A DNA stretch of 64,000 nt from Antonospora locustae (lineage: Eukaryota; Microsporidia), in contig CM017451.1 of the NCBI GenBank assembly GCA_007674295.1, positions 148,036 through 212,035 of the forward strand. The letters run 5' to 3'. Made by a program: the position numbers and the translations under genes. This document shows, piece after piece, positions 37,714 to 46,090 of this stretch. Below the pieces are notes generated by a model. It ran no database searches, was not told where the DNA came from, and saw only the letters and a program-made list of their open reading frames with translations. The stretch's first letter is position 1. The number at the start of each line of letters is the position of its first letter.

Positions 37714-38649
37714 ATGAGAAATGGACATGGGCTTATCTTGCACTTGATTGCCATGTACGTGTCGTTTCTACTATTTGGATACTTTCAAGAGAAAATAAGT
37801 ATAAACTCAAATGGAAAGCCTCAGCTCAAGCATTATGCGTTTTTGACTCTTCTGCAAGGAGCAGGCGGCGCAATAATAGGCTTCGCTGTGCTGAAAAGAA
37901 GACGCATGCAGATAGGGGCCAGGCCATGGCTATTGCTGGACTACTTCAAATGCTCTGCAATCAGACTGTTATCTTCGCATCTTGGCCACAGGGCAAGCGA
38001 GCACATCAATTACCCAACACTCGTTGTTGCCAGATCGTGCAAAGTGATTCCGGTTCTGGGAATGAACTTCCTGCTCTACGGAAGAAGATACGAGACGAAG
38101 AAGTACATTTCTGCAGCATTACTGACTGCTGGCGTCATGCTTTTTTTGTACAAGAGCGATGGCGATGGATACCACTCAGCGCTCGGAAGAGCCAATGGTG
38201 TCTTTCTTCTTCTCAGTATGGTATGCGATGGATCGGTGAACTCGATTCAGGACAACATATTTAAGTTCTATGGCACAGATTCTTTCCACATGATGCTTTA
38301 TCTCAATGCCTTTTCCACAGCGATGTCGCTTGCAATGGCTGTGTTCTCGAGGGAGCTGCGATGCGCAATAACGTTTCTGAAGAAAACCCCTTCTGCTCTA
38401 ATTGATCTTGTTTGTCTCTCCATTTTTAACCTGCTGGGGCAGTTATGTGTGTATTCTATGCTTGAGAAATACGGTGCACTCACGCTGACCGTATCTACTG
38501 TGTTTCGAAAAATACTCAGCATACTTGTCTCAATTGTTGTTTTCAAGCACGAGATTTGTGCAGTGCAATACATAGGTCTGGCGCTTGTGTTTCTCAGCTT
38601 TTGCGTTGAGATTCTGTGTGCCCATGGAAGGAGACAGGCGACAAAGTAG
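37714..38649 (+). CDS. nucleotide-sugar/PAPS transporter, SLC35B (UAA) family
   Basis: A 311-residue membrane protein with about ten hydrophobic helices. Family features are LIAMYVSFLLFGYFQEKI (helix 1 with Gln-Glu), the conserved VVARSCKVIPVLGMNFLLYGRRY (Lys-x-x-Pro-Val), KKYISAALLTAGVMLFLYKS, and LGQLCVYSMLEKYGALTLT then TVFRKILSILVSIVVFKHE. These match SLC35B1/HUT1 and SLC35B2-type carriers that move UDP-sugars, ATP or PAPS into the ER/Golgi lumen. The substrate cannot be read from the sequence. The C terminus GRRQATK has basic ER-retention character. The ATG at 37714 has ACCCCC ten bases upstream. The frame continues 14 codons further without an ATG. Confidence 0.87.
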   Translation: MRNGHGLILHLIAMYVSFLLFGYFQEKISINSNGKPQLKHYAFLTLLQGAGGAIIGFAVLKRRRMQIGARPWLLLDYFKCSAIRLLSSHLGHRASEHINYPTLVVARSCKVIPVLGMNFLLYGRRYETKKYISAALLTAGVMLFLYKSDGDGYHSALGRANGVFLLLSMVCDGSVNSIQDNIFKFYGTDSFHMMLYLNAFSTAMSLAMAVFSRELRCAITFLKKTPSALIDLVCLSIFNLLGQLCVYSMLEKYGALTLTVSTVFRKILSILVSIVVFKHEICAVQYIGLALVFLSFCVEILCAHGRRQATK

Positions 38650-38697
38650 TTGAGTCTTTAAGCAGGCTGTGGTGCAGGGGACAGGAATGTGGGACTG

Positions 38698-40317
38698 CTA
38701 GAGCGCCTCAAAATCAAACAGCACGTTTTCGTTTCTCTTTGCAGTTCTTCTTCTGCTTTTTATGTGTAGAATAGAGAGAATGACCAAGTTCGCAAAGAGA
38801 ACAATAATGAGAGTGAACATCACATTGCGAATGTTTTGTGCAACAAACAAATTAAGGCGCAGCTTCATCTTGCCGCTGTGAGGCTGCAGAAGAACCTGTG
38901 AGTTTGGAATGATCTTCTGGCATATTGTGAAAATCTTTCCGCGCCCGCTGTAGAAGGGAAGCCCGACGCCCTCAAGCTCAACTAGATATGGAGCAGATCC
39001 AAGGCCAAAAAAGGCAAACGGGTGCTGAAGATGCGGATATGAGGACTGTGCCAACTGAATTCCAATGAATCTCTTGCTGTTTTCAATGTGCCTGTACCGA
39101 TACGAGATTCCAGGAAGAGCACATCCGTAACTGTCACCAGACCTGTCGCCTTCGCACGTTATCGCCCGTATGTAGTACCCTCTTGTATCTGCAAGGGTGT
39201 TTTCGTAGAAGGACAGAAGGTAGTTTCCGTCCTCGTAGTAGTTCAGTAGAAGACCCTCTGCACCTGCGTTTTTGATGTCTGTGAAGCAAAACGACGCTAT
39301 TTTTCTGCATGGAAGACCGGCAAACATCTCGGTGTCCGGCTCGAATACACCGTTCCCCATGTTTCTGACCAGAACGTGGCGTACTAGGTCTGAATTGCTA
39401 TCCTTCATAGCAATTACAATCTGCGGCACAGAATTGCCAAAGATGTCTGCAACAAATATCCCCGCTGGCATTTCAGAGTCTTCTCTTGAGATAACTGCCC
39501 TGTATCCAGGGAGTATGTTGTCCAGTGCGATCTTCCTGGATGCGCCCTGAAAGCGCCTGCCCTCTGCACCGCTGTTGAATAGTATGTTCAGGTATTCTGT
39601 TTCGTTCTCCATCGAGACAAAGGACACATCGACAAGAGCAGATCCTGTGAAGTCTGCAAAACACAGAGGTCCGATGTTGTCGGGGAGCTGTAACTCCTCT
39701 GACTTTGAAAAACAGCCGTTCTTGTTCTCCAGGACTTCAAGGTACCTTCCATTCCTCCTCAGTGTTTCCAGCACAAGATCTGCCAAGAGGTTGCCGGTAA
39801 CATCAACAAATGCACTTGTGTGGAGTGGGTGTATGTTTTCGGCATTTATATCCAGATACTTCTTCTCTGGGGTGCCGCTGCTCTTTGTAAACCTTAGAAC
39901 ATAACAACCTTCTTTTGCCTGCATCAGAAGAGCGGGTCTTGCATCCTTGTAGGAGATGAGAAGAGGAATGGCACTAGTTCTTCCCAGTGCCTCTGCATGG
40001 TCTGCATTTCTGAGCACAAGACTGTTTTCGTACTCTACCCCGTTCTTTGAAACAATCAGATAGGAAACAAGGCCCGAAGAGTTGTAGTCTGCCGGAATCA
40101 CGGTGCATATCTCCTTGTTGTGTGCATACCTGAAAGCACACACATACTTCAGTGTACTTGACGTGTTTTCATACACAATAAGCGTTTTCATGTCGATTGA
40201 CGTGCCAACAAGGTCTAGGTAGAGCTTGCTATTTGTTTCGGCAAATGCCAGCAGCAGAAAATTCTTTACAAGAACTTCCCCGTCTCTGAACTTGTTGTCG
40301 CCAAAGAGATCATCCAT
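38698..40317 (-). CDS. ITFG1: ITFG1/TIP-like integrin alpha FG-GAP membrane protein
   Basis: A 539-residue type I membrane protein with a beta-propeller ectodomain. FG-GAP-like blades are visible as LYLDLVGTSIDMKTLIVYEN, SAFVDVTGNLLADLVLETL, PLCFADFTGSALVDVSFVS and IFVADIFGNSVPQIVIAM, each with a Ca-loop-like Asp/Asn run. The block GISYRYRHI, then AQSSYPHLQHPFAFFGLGSAPYLVELEGVG is characteristic of the TIP/ITFG1 (LINKIN) family. A C-terminal helix (VMFTLIIVLFANLVILSILHI) and a basic tail follow. ATCCCC lies directly before the ATG at 40317, and homology starts right after it, but a signal peptide is then missing. The same frame stays open to an ATG at 40587 (90 more residues). Confidence 0.8.
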   Translation of the reverse strand: MDDLFGDNKFRDGEVLVKNFLLLAFAETNSKLYLDLVGTSIDMKTLIVYENTSSTLKYVCAFRYAHNKEICTVIPADYNSSGLVSYLIVSKNGVEYENSLVLRNADHAEALGRTSAIPLLISYKDARPALLMQAKEGCYVLRFTKSSGTPEKKYLDINAENIHPLHTSAFVDVTGNLLADLVLETLRRNGRYLEVLENKNGCFSKSEELQLPDNIGPLCFADFTGSALVDVSFVSMENETEYLNILFNSGAEGRRFQGASRKIALDNILPGYRAVISREDSEMPAGIFVADIFGNSVPQIVIAMKDSNSDLVRHVLVRNMGNGVFEPDTEMFAGLPCRKIASFCFTDIKNAGAEGLLLNYYEDGNYLLSFYENTLADTRGYYIRAITCEGDRSGDSYGCALPGISYRYRHIENSKRFIGIQLAQSSYPHLQHPFAFFGLGSAPYLVELEGVGLPFYSGRGKIFTICQKIIPNSQVLLQPHSGKMKLRLNLFVAQNIRNVMFTLIIVLFANLVILSILHIKSRRRTAKRNENVLFDFEAL

Positions 40318-40748
40318 GGGGATGAATCTGTTGTTGTTTAGGGCCTTACACTGCAAATGCACAGGCAAAGTTTGCCTGCACAGAAAAAGGGAGAGTCTCA
40401 AGACGTATCTGCTCAAACAAGAACATGCGACTGCATTTGGAGAAAGTGGTGGAGACGTAATCGCTGTCAATTTTAGAATTTGCTGCGCTTGTGGTGAACT
40501 GTGCGAAAGAACAGTAAAGGCAGATGCTATTTTCACGGAAGAGCACTCACGTGTATCTGCAGCACCAGGAATGGATCTCAATGTCATTCAAGCTCTGCTT
40601 AACAGTATTCTAGCATTGAGAAGCTGTGTTGAAGTAGTTTCGTCCTGTTGCCACCCAATAGCTTGGTTCCATATACCAGACAAATCGGCGCAAACAAGCC
40701 ATTTGCTTTCCATTCTGTAGTACACTGCACCTGTGTCCAACCCTACAT
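40318..40748. other. region between divergent genes; possible missing 5' part of the ITFG1-like gene
   Basis: The ITFG1 frame remains open here to 40587. It contains a hydrophobic stretch (LRLSLFLCRQTLPVHL) next to a pyrimidine-rich CTCTCCCTTTTTCTGTGCAG (minus strand, about 40369-40388) that resembles a 3' splice site. A spliced first exon with a signal peptide is therefore conceivable. No matching first exon could be identified. Confidence 0.3.
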
Positions 40749-43556
40749 ATGAAATGCTTATTGGGGTTTTTAATGGTATGCAGAGCGCATGCAATGCTCG
40801 ATTACAACACTATAAAAGACTCTCTCAGATGGCGATCAAGCAGTGGATGCCGCATTAACGAGAAGGAGCTGATAAACCCCTTTCTGGGCTTTCTCCTAGA
40901 ACACAGCGGCGTTGTGCACAACATGAGGTTTTTCTCACCGAATATTCGCACGCACTATTCATTTGCAGCAGGCGACGGCAGGATGGTATACAAAAGACTG
41001 TATGAGAAAGACCAGCCAGCCAGCTGCAAAGACTCGTTTCATCGTATTCTGCTTACATTCTTTCCAAGTACCGAAGGCAAAGTCTCGATATTCACTGAGC
41101 GTAGCAACACGACCTTCCTTGACACACTGCTGAAGAACGGTGATAGAAACGCTGCAATCCGTATGCTTTCTTTGTTAACTGCAATGTCACTGGGAGAAAA
41201 AGTGGAACACAGGACAACAGGTGCAGGATGTGTTGTTGTAGACATGTCACCAGATCTTGAGATAAACGAAGACAAGGTATCCTTGGCAACAGAACTCATG
41301 GACTTCTTTTCAAGAAAGGACGTGACTGCAGATAAAAAGGCGATATTGCTGCAAAACTTCATATTCCACTTTCTGAACACAAGGGAAGATATAGAGACGT
41401 TTTTTAGCTATGTACATAGTTTTGTAAAAAGTGAGGAGTGCATGTTCTTTCTTTCCTGCGAAGACGCAGACAGTGGCATAGACTACAAATTGTTGGACGA
41501 AGCTGTAAAAACAATGCAGTTTTTGCCGCATGTAATCAGAACTCTTCCAAAGGACACAAAGCTTCCCCTGTATACACGCGCTGAAGACAAGTTTATTGGC
41601 AAGCCCTACTTTTCATTTCAGGTAGAAATGGCACTCCTAGGACTGATGTGTAACCTTTTATACGATGCAGAGAACGCAAGGTACAATGCAGAGCATCTCG
41701 GCAGCGGTGCAGAGCGCATGAAAGACTTCTTTGTCAGAATCCAAAACACCATTTCCATTACAGAAGAAACAGCAACATGCTGGCTCCGTGTTGTTGAGGA
41801 CATACACGATCCATCCATAATGTACTCAAAAATGATTCCAAAATGCGGAAATGCAAGAAACGTCCTAGAACCCGGGCTTGTCAATCTTCTTGCTGTGCTG
41901 AAGAACATCTGCGGCGTAGGTTGGATACCTGGTGCAGAGTGGACAAAAAGTAGCAGAAGGCCACACAGCTACGAGGAAATTAAGTGTGCGTTTGAATATG
42001 CATTTGCATCTACTCTTGCAAAGGTATGCACTAGAGAGCCGTTCTGTGAGTTTAAAGACGCGAGAGTCAGAAAAAAACCCAACTCAAACACATGGGAAGT
42101 CTTTGGGACTATCACAATATCAATACCATCAAAAAGAGGCATCTACAGCATAGTCGAGATGACGCATACTGCAGATGATGCAAACTGCAGATTCTTCGTG
42201 TTGCCTTTTGCATGGTCCGAGCAAAACCTGAGTTGCGCTGTCAATAAGGCAGAAGAATGCGTCAAGTCGAGCGATATGCTCACGTATCTTACTGGAAAGT
42301 GCATGCAGCTGTACGTGCTTCATGAAGTTTGCCCTAACTTTTATTATAACAACATGGCACAGTTGCTCAATAACGGGCACGTTGAGGATGTTTTCTTTCA
42401 GGGTAGAATACACACAGACAGCACAAAAATCATGCTTCTGGACATTCTCTTCTCTCAAAGACATAGAAAGAATAGGGCCCTGCACCAGCTAGAGCACAAT
42501 ATCGTTGCCAGCCTGGATCTAAACGAGAGCCCTGTGCGTGATGTTGCTTTTCTGTTTATCTCGTTCAGAAAACCACTGGCAGAGTTCGCAAGGATTCTGC
42601 CCGGAAAATGGAGTAGAAGACGTAGGCCCATCACGTTTCAGAGAATAGTTCATCAGAGATGCATCAACCTTGTTTGCTACTGCATAGAAAAGAGGAAAAC
42701 ATGGTGCCACAGAAAGGCATTTTATGTTGACATAATGGAATGTTCGTTTTGCAGTCTGATCGCCCTGCTCATAAGATACGACAGAAAAAGCATAATAGAG
42801 CGACTTCTGATGAAAAACGAATGGAGAAGGCACGATGTCATGCGCACAGGAATCTACAGGGCGATAAAAACATCTAACGCGAAGTATGCACACTACTTTT
42901 TTGAAAGGATATCTAGGAGAGACCTTGAGCAATTCGAATACACTGTCTTTGTGCAGGGAATGTCTGGCTATCTTCTCGATATTGCGCTTGAGAGCAACAC
43001 AAGCAGCAGCGTGCTCGAAAAAATATACTGCTGGTACTTTTGTGACAGCACCGGCATGTTCTGTATGAACGACCTATATGAAGTTGTTGAGAGCACATAC
43101 AAGTGTCTGGACATAGACTTCATGTACGACTGTATGGCGAGAAGATGTCCTAGGTACTACAACTTCATGAAATTCCATAAGCTCTTTCTGGAGCTTGCAC
43201 TCAGAGACAAAATCATGGTGCGAAACGACGCGCTTGTGATGATCAACCTGCTTGCGCATAGTATAGACATGAATCCAAACTACATCGTTTTGGGTCGCAA
43301 ACCAATCAAGTTGAACAGACAGAACACGTCAGAAAAGCTTCAGAAGGAACTTCTGAATGCCATAAAAGAAGTTAAGAGGCTGGACCTTGTGTACAAAGTA
43401 AGCTTCAACGAATACGAATATACAACGTTTCTCAGCAGATATGCTGCTGATTTTGCGAACAGCGACAGCCAGCATAAGCACAAATGCAAGAGCCGCCACC
43501 GGGGCTTTGGAGAGGTGTACAATATGGAAATAATAAGAATATTTGGAGAAAAATAA
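40749..43556 (+). CDS. large secreted protein, microsporidia-type, 935 aa
   Basis: I do not recognise a characterised family. A short signal peptide is likely (KCLLGFLMVCRAHA). The rest has no membrane helix and looks like a large, mostly helical globular protein. Segments include PYFSFQVEMALLGLMCNLLYDAENARYN at about 285-315, EVFGTITISIPSKRGIYSIVE (beta) at about 445, and a Cys/Tyr-rich helical C-terminal half (RCINLVCYCIEKRKTW; STYKCLDIDFMYDCMARRC). Large secreted proteins of this size and pattern form lineage-specific families in several microsporidia, but I cannot confirm membership. CCCTACAT lies before the ATG. The 3' end is followed by a 240 bp gap to MOD5. Confidence 0.65.
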   Translation: MKCLLGFLMVCRAHAMLDYNTIKDSLRWRSSSGCRINEKELINPFLGFLLEHSGVVHNMRFFSPNIRTHYSFAAGDGRMVYKRLYEKDQPASCKDSFHRILLTFFPSTEGKVSIFTERSNTTFLDTLLKNGDRNAAIRMLSLLTAMSLGEKVEHRTTGAGCVVVDMSPDLEINEDKVSLATELMDFFSRKDVTADKKAILLQNFIFHFLNTREDIETFFSYVHSFVKSEECMFFLSCEDADSGIDYKLLDEAVKTMQFLPHVIRTLPKDTKLPLYTRAEDKFIGKPYFSFQVEMALLGLMCNLLYDAENARYNAEHLGSGAERMKDFFVRIQNTISITEETATCWLRVVEDIHDPSIMYSKMIPKCGNARNVLEPGLVNLLAVLKNICGVGWIPGAEWTKSSRRPHSYEEIKCAFEYAFASTLAKVCTREPFCEFKDARVRKKPNSNTWEVFGTITISIPSKRGIYSIVEMTHTADDANCRFFVLPFAWSEQNLSCAVNKAEECVKSSDMLTYLTGKCMQLYVLHEVCPNFYYNNMAQLLNNGHVEDVFFQGRIHTDSTKIMLLDILFSQRHRKNRALHQLEHNIVASLDLNESPVRDVAFLFISFRKPLAEFARILPGKWSRRRRPITFQRIVHQRCINLVCYCIEKRKTWCHRKAFYVDIMECSFCSLIALLIRYDRKSIIERLLMKNEWRRHDVMRTGIYRAIKTSNAKYAHYFFERISRRDLEQFEYTVFVQGMSGYLLDIALESNTSSSVLEKIYCWYFCDSTGMFCMNDLYEVVESTYKCLDIDFMYDCMARRCPRYYNFMKFHKLFLELALRDKIMVRNDALVMINLLAHSIDMNPNYIVLGRKPIKLNRQNTSEKLQKELLNAIKEVKRLDLVYKVSFNEYEYTTFLSRYAADFANSDSQHKHKCKSRHRGFGEVYNMEIIRIFGEK

Positions 43557-43796
43557 GAAAATGCAGCTTGCAGTCTCTATATGCTTGATGTCGTGCTCTT
43601 TGTCGGCAGGTAAGGCTATAGTATGCATTTGGCAAAGCCACAGCGCTTTTTAAGAGGAACTTTGTTCGCAAAAATGCCTATGGTACAATAACACTTGTGT
43701 AACGTCTTTTGCACTTGTTTATGTGCAGACATGTGCTGGCTCCAGAGCAGGTCTGAGTGCAATTTCTCTGTCTGCATATCCCATCCACACTGCTAA

Positions 43797-44879
43797 ATGG
43801 GTACGGAGAATGTTGAGGACATTCCAGTTATCGTTGTGCTTGGAGAAACAGGCGTGGGAAAAACAAGACTTGCAGTTGAACTGTGCTGCAGGTTTGGCGG
43901 AGAGGTCATTTCAGCGGATTCAATGCAAGTGTACGAGGGCCTGGACATAGCCACAAACAAGGCATCACACAACGAGATGCAGGGCGTTCCACACCACATG
44001 ATCGGCATCGTGTCTCCGGCGTCGGCAGATTTCAACGTCCGTGTGTTTCGAGAAATGGCACTGAAAGCCATGAGAGAGTGCTGGTATACACGGCGCTGCA
44101 TTCCTGTTATTGTTGGCGGCACAAACTACTACATAGAAGCTCTCCTATGGAACCAGCTTGCAGAAATTGACGATAACAAGTTGTGTGCAAAAGTCCCCTT
44201 TGACACAAACGCCATGGCTAGCGACCAGCTGCACAGAGAGCTAAAAAAGATAGACCCAGATGCAGCGCTGAAGCTGCATCCTGAGGACAGGCGCCGAGTC
44301 GTTCGGTGTATTGAGATTTGCTACGGGACCGGGCAAATGTACAGCAGACTTGTTGCTGCACAGAGCCCTGTGCCAAGGTTTAAACACATATGCATTCTGT
44401 GGATGAAGTGCACTAGCAAGGGCCTTCTGGAAAGGTATCTGAGAGACCGCGTGGACCACATGGTGGAGCGCGGCTTGAGGAGGGAGATTGAGGAGTTTTA
44501 CGACAGATGGCATGAGGAGCATGCTGAAGTGCATGGACGAAGTGCAATGACGCGGGGTGTTTTTCAGGCAATTGGGTTGAAGGAGTTTGGGGCCTATCTG
44601 GCGCTAGAGCAGGATGTACGAGTGTCCAGCGAGGCTGGAGTGCGTGCCTTTGCCGATGGTGTGGAGAGGCTGAAGAAAAGAAGTGTGCAGTATGCACGCA
44701 AGCAGCAGCGCTGGATAGCAAACAGAATATGCAAGGCAGCAGCACGGAATTGCATTGATGTCCATTGTATAAGCGTGGGGGCGAGTCTGTGGCATACGAA
44801 CGTGCTGGAGCCTGCAGCACAGATAGTACATGTCTTTCTCACTGAATACGAAAAGATTCGCACAGTTGCCCGAGACTAG
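43797..44879 (+). CDS. MOD5: tRNA dimethylallyltransferase (isopentenyltransferase)
   Basis: Transfers dimethylallyl from DMAPP to A37 of tRNAs reading UNN codons. The P-loop is VVLGETGVGKTRLAVELC (residues about 13-30), then ISADSMQVYEGLDIATNKAS (catalytic Asp and Thr region), PHHMIGIVSP, VIVGGTNYYIEALLWNQ and RRVVRCIEICYGTG, all diagnostic. The C-terminal half includes the tRNA-binding helical insertion (VDHMVERGLRREIEEFY) and QAIGLKEF. The C-terminal zinc finger of yeast Mod5 is not evident. Length 360. CCCATCC lies about 15 bases before the ATG. Confidence 0.95.
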   Translation: MGTENVEDIPVIVVLGETGVGKTRLAVELCCRFGGEVISADSMQVYEGLDIATNKASHNEMQGVPHHMIGIVSPASADFNVRVFREMALKAMRECWYTRRCIPVIVGGTNYYIEALLWNQLAEIDDNKLCAKVPFDTNAMASDQLHRELKKIDPDAALKLHPEDRRRVVRCIEICYGTGQMYSRLVAAQSPVPRFKHICILWMKCTSKGLLERYLRDRVDHMVERGLRREIEEFYDRWHEEHAEVHGRSAMTRGVFQAIGLKEFGAYLALEQDVRVSSEAGVRAFADGVERLKKRSVQYARKQQRWIANRICKAAARNCIDVHCISVGASLWHTNVLEPAAQIVHVFLTEYEKIRTVARD

Positions 44880-46090
44880 ATTTGCATTTCGCAGTGCGCT
44901 CTTTTGGTATTCTGATGCGTTATCTAGCATATTATAGCCAAAATGTATTGCGTAGTTACTCTAGGATCGAATGCCCTTCCTTTTCCCTAGTGCAGCAGCT
45001 ATTTCAATGCTTGAGCTTTCAGGATGGATTTGTCTACAGAGGAGACTATAAAGACATAAGAGCGGGTCTGGAATCCCGAGAGCCAAGCATGCAAACATGT
45101 GTCTTTAGGCCATATCTACGCGCATGTGAAGCAATATTTTAGTTAAATAAAAGCTAATATGCAACCCGTTTACAGACAAGTAGCAGAGTGTTTGATTTTT
45201 GTACTTCATTGGCACTTGCAAATGAAAAGAATGTTGCCATTCTCTTTATTGACTAAATCTGCATCTGTAAGTGTCATAAGAGCATCCAGAGCGACTGTAA
45301 ATCGTCGTCTCTGCGCAGCCGCACGCACCTACATACAGTCTCGTCGTAAATTCACACATCACCTCAGTAACGCTCTCTGTGTGGCTCTCCGTGCATGTCC
45401 CGTCCTGCAAGCACGACCTAGAGGTCATTTCCTCTGCACCACAAAGCTATGGTTACACAGTACCTCTGCAATGCCATCAACCACAACAGAGTCACACCAT
45501 ACACTTCACAATGTTTGCTGACAACTTTGCCATGCGCTGCATGCAGAGAGGAATGTCAAAAACACAGAGCATGCAATAGGCTTTATTTTCACACACATAG
45601 TCTCTATCTGATGAGGATCGCAGATAGTGCGGCTTTCGGAACACTCTTTCTCGAGAATGTACAACACTTCTGGTTTGGGCCTCGAGCCTGAGTGCAATGG
45701 GCGCGTGGCGGAACGCACCATGAGACACATTATAAAGCTTCCAAATGAGAATGCGGGCAAGTTTTTACCATTTTAAAATACCTGAGTTTGGATTGGTTGT
45801 CAACGAAATGTCAAAACAACGAGTCCATACCGCATGTAAATTTGTAGAAGAGACAACCAGCATTTTAGACGAGATATTTAGTGCGAGATACAATTGATCC
45901 GCTGCACAAATTTGTAAAAAAACTGCCTTTTTATGTGCTGTCATTTCTCGACAGGCAGCAATGCTCTGAGTATGACTTGCGTCTAAGAACCTCAGCGAAT
46001 ATAAGGAAAGACACATGTAAGACGTTTTGTCTGGATTCCCAAATTAGGAATTTTGCTAGCAAAATTTTTACCTAAAACCAATGACAGCCC
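44880..46090. other. 1.2 kb gene-free transition between core block and LRR array
   Basis: The longest gap before the array. Several short frames occur on both strands (for example 44882-45142 and 45159-45521), but none starts with ATG in a good context and none resembles a known family or the LRR genes. The last 100 bp before the first array gene are not similar to the leader found before the other three family A genes. Confidence 0.45.

Noticed and set aside
39473..39664. Short overlapping frames inside ITFG1, SPT6, POL3 and other genes
   Set aside because: Shadow frames of well-supported genes, with no motif and no start signal.
44880..46090. Remnants of LRR genes in the gap before A1
   Set aside because: I compared the gap with the A, B and spacer sequences and saw no shared stretches beyond short A/T runs.
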